Assembly (NCBI GenBank): GCA_009781125.1
Contig: WQYS01000187.1
Location: 1 to 5,502, forward strand
Reading direction: 5' to 3'
DNA: 5,502 bases
Source: Acidobacteriaceae bacterium
GTDB lineage: Bacteria > Acidobacteriota > Terriglobia > Terriglobales > Acidobacteriaceae
Shown in pieces: positions 5,215 to 5,502 of this stretch; the stretch's first letter is position 1; every line of letters begins with the position of its first letter. Below the pieces are notes generated by a model. It saw only the letters and a list, made by a program, of their open reading frames with translations. It made no database searches and had not been told where the DNA came from. The translations under genes and the position numbers were made by a program.

Positions 5215-5502
5215 ATGGTTCGTTGGGTAACGCTTGCAATCATCTCGTTTCTGATTGTGCCTGTCGCAATCGCTCAGACGTATTGCAGGCAAAACGGCAA
5301 TCAGGTTGTCTGTACAAAGGACAATCAGACAACAACCTGTAATGTAAACGGCAATCAAGTTAACTGTGCGTCTGGCAATCAGTCGATGTCATGTTCGCGG
5401 AATGGCAACATAACGAACTGTTCAAACGGCAATGCAACAATGACGTGCGCACAAAATGGCAATCAGCTCAACTGCACGTCGAATCAAGGGACGACAACCA
5501 CC
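5215..5502 (+). CDS. Secreted Asn/Gly-rich repeat protein with a cysteine every nine residues (partial)
   Basis: The frame is open to the window end, giving 96 N-terminal residues. GGGAGAGG at 5204-5211 is a good ribosome site for ATG 5215. Residues 1-21 are a clear signal peptide (MVRWVTLAIISFLIVPVAIA, cleavage probably after AIA or AIAQ), so the protein is exported. From residue 24 every ninth residue is cysteine: 24, 33, 42, 51, 60, 69, 78, 87. The units alternate between CxxNGNxxx and a more variable Cxx(D/G/N)(N/G)(Q/N)xxx type rich in Thr/Ser, giving an 18-residue super-repeat (NGN at 27, 45, 63 and 81). No charged residues occur after residue 62 and few before. I do not recognise a named family. 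The exact period suggests a beta-solenoid or stacked-turn fold with a cysteine ladder, but this is inference. The C-terminal part is outside the window. Confidence 0.75.
   Translation, partial: MVRWVTLAIISFLIVPVAIAQTYCRQNGNQVVCTKDNQTTTCNVNGNQVNCASGNQSMSCSRNGNITNCSNGNATMTCAQNGNQLNCTSNQGTTTT
5293..5502 (+). repeat. 54-bp tandem repeat units inside the secreted protein gene
   Basis: The word AACGGCAATCA or a close variant (AATGGCAACAT, AATGGCAATCA) starts at 5293, 5347, 5401 and 5455, exactly 54 bp apart, equal to 18 codons. Each unit also contains a weaker half-repeat 27 bp later (for example GGCAATCAG near 5371). The copies have diverged at many third positions, so this is an older coding repeat and not a recent slippage product. 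It continues to the window end. Confidence 0.8.

Noticed and set aside
5084..5239. N-terminal extension of the small minus-strand protein with a hydrophobic segment
   Set aside because: The frame is open, but the upstream ATGs at 5146 and 5239 have no ribosome sites and the longest form overlaps the divergent gene start; the RHH-like part begins right after ATG 5083. It remains a possible alternative.
4851..5342. Plus-strand open frame of 163 codons spanning the right region
   Set aside because: It is antisense to the small RHH-like gene and overlaps the signal peptide start of the Cys-repeat gene; composition is Arg/Ser-rich without a ribosome site, so it is a shadow.
5293..5502. CRISPR-like array from the regular spacing
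   Set aside because: The period is 54 bp and in frame, the repeated words are short and degenerate, and the reading frame with Cys every nine codons is continuous; it is a coding repeat.

Overview
The window looks like a piece of a bacterial chromosome, most likely from the Acidobacteriota (Terriglobia type). This is inferred from gene content, not from a marker gene: a SigJ-like ECF sigma factor overlapping a Ser/Thr kinase with a C-terminal TPR array, a DUF3617 exported protein, and a large serine recombinase remnant ending next to a tRNA 3' end. The left two thirds is GC-rich with conventional coding; the part after about 4684 is visibly richer in A+T and looks like accessory DNA.

Layout. 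Positions 1-62 (minus) hold the first 20 codons of a divergent gene with a good ribosome binding site and a hydrophobic N-terminus. Positions 63-402 are a divergent intergenic region with several perfect inverted repeats. Positions 403-978 (plus) encode the ECF sigma factor, overlapping by 19 bp the kinase at 960-3467 (plus); this is a two-gene signalling operon. A DUF3617 gene with a signal peptide (3589-4125, minus) converges on it. Directly behind that gene's start lies the C-terminal part only of a large serine recombinase (about 4143-4682, plus). Its last 13 or so codons are the antisense of a tRNA-fMet 3' half (4639-4683, minus; anticodon loop to CCA), which is the likely attachment core of an integrative element.

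Right of this core are an AT-rich non-coding stretch with a long imperfect hairpin (4701-4743), a small putative ribbon-helix-helix protein (4892-5083, minus) with a likely terminator, a divergent promoter region, and the start of a secreted protein (5215 to beyond the window end, plus). After its signal peptide that protein has a cysteine exactly every nine residues (24, 33, 42, 51, 60, 69, 78, 87) in an 18-residue Asn/Gly-rich repeat.

How it fits together. The sigma factor and kinase probably form a phosphorylation-controlled transcription switch: the acidic region 2.2 motif usual in ECF sigmas is replaced by one containing a threonine (T57). The right half reads as remains of one integrative element, with a second element or rearranged DNA joined at the same tRNA attachment core. 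The most unusual object is the Cys-every-nine secreted repeat protein at the right edge.
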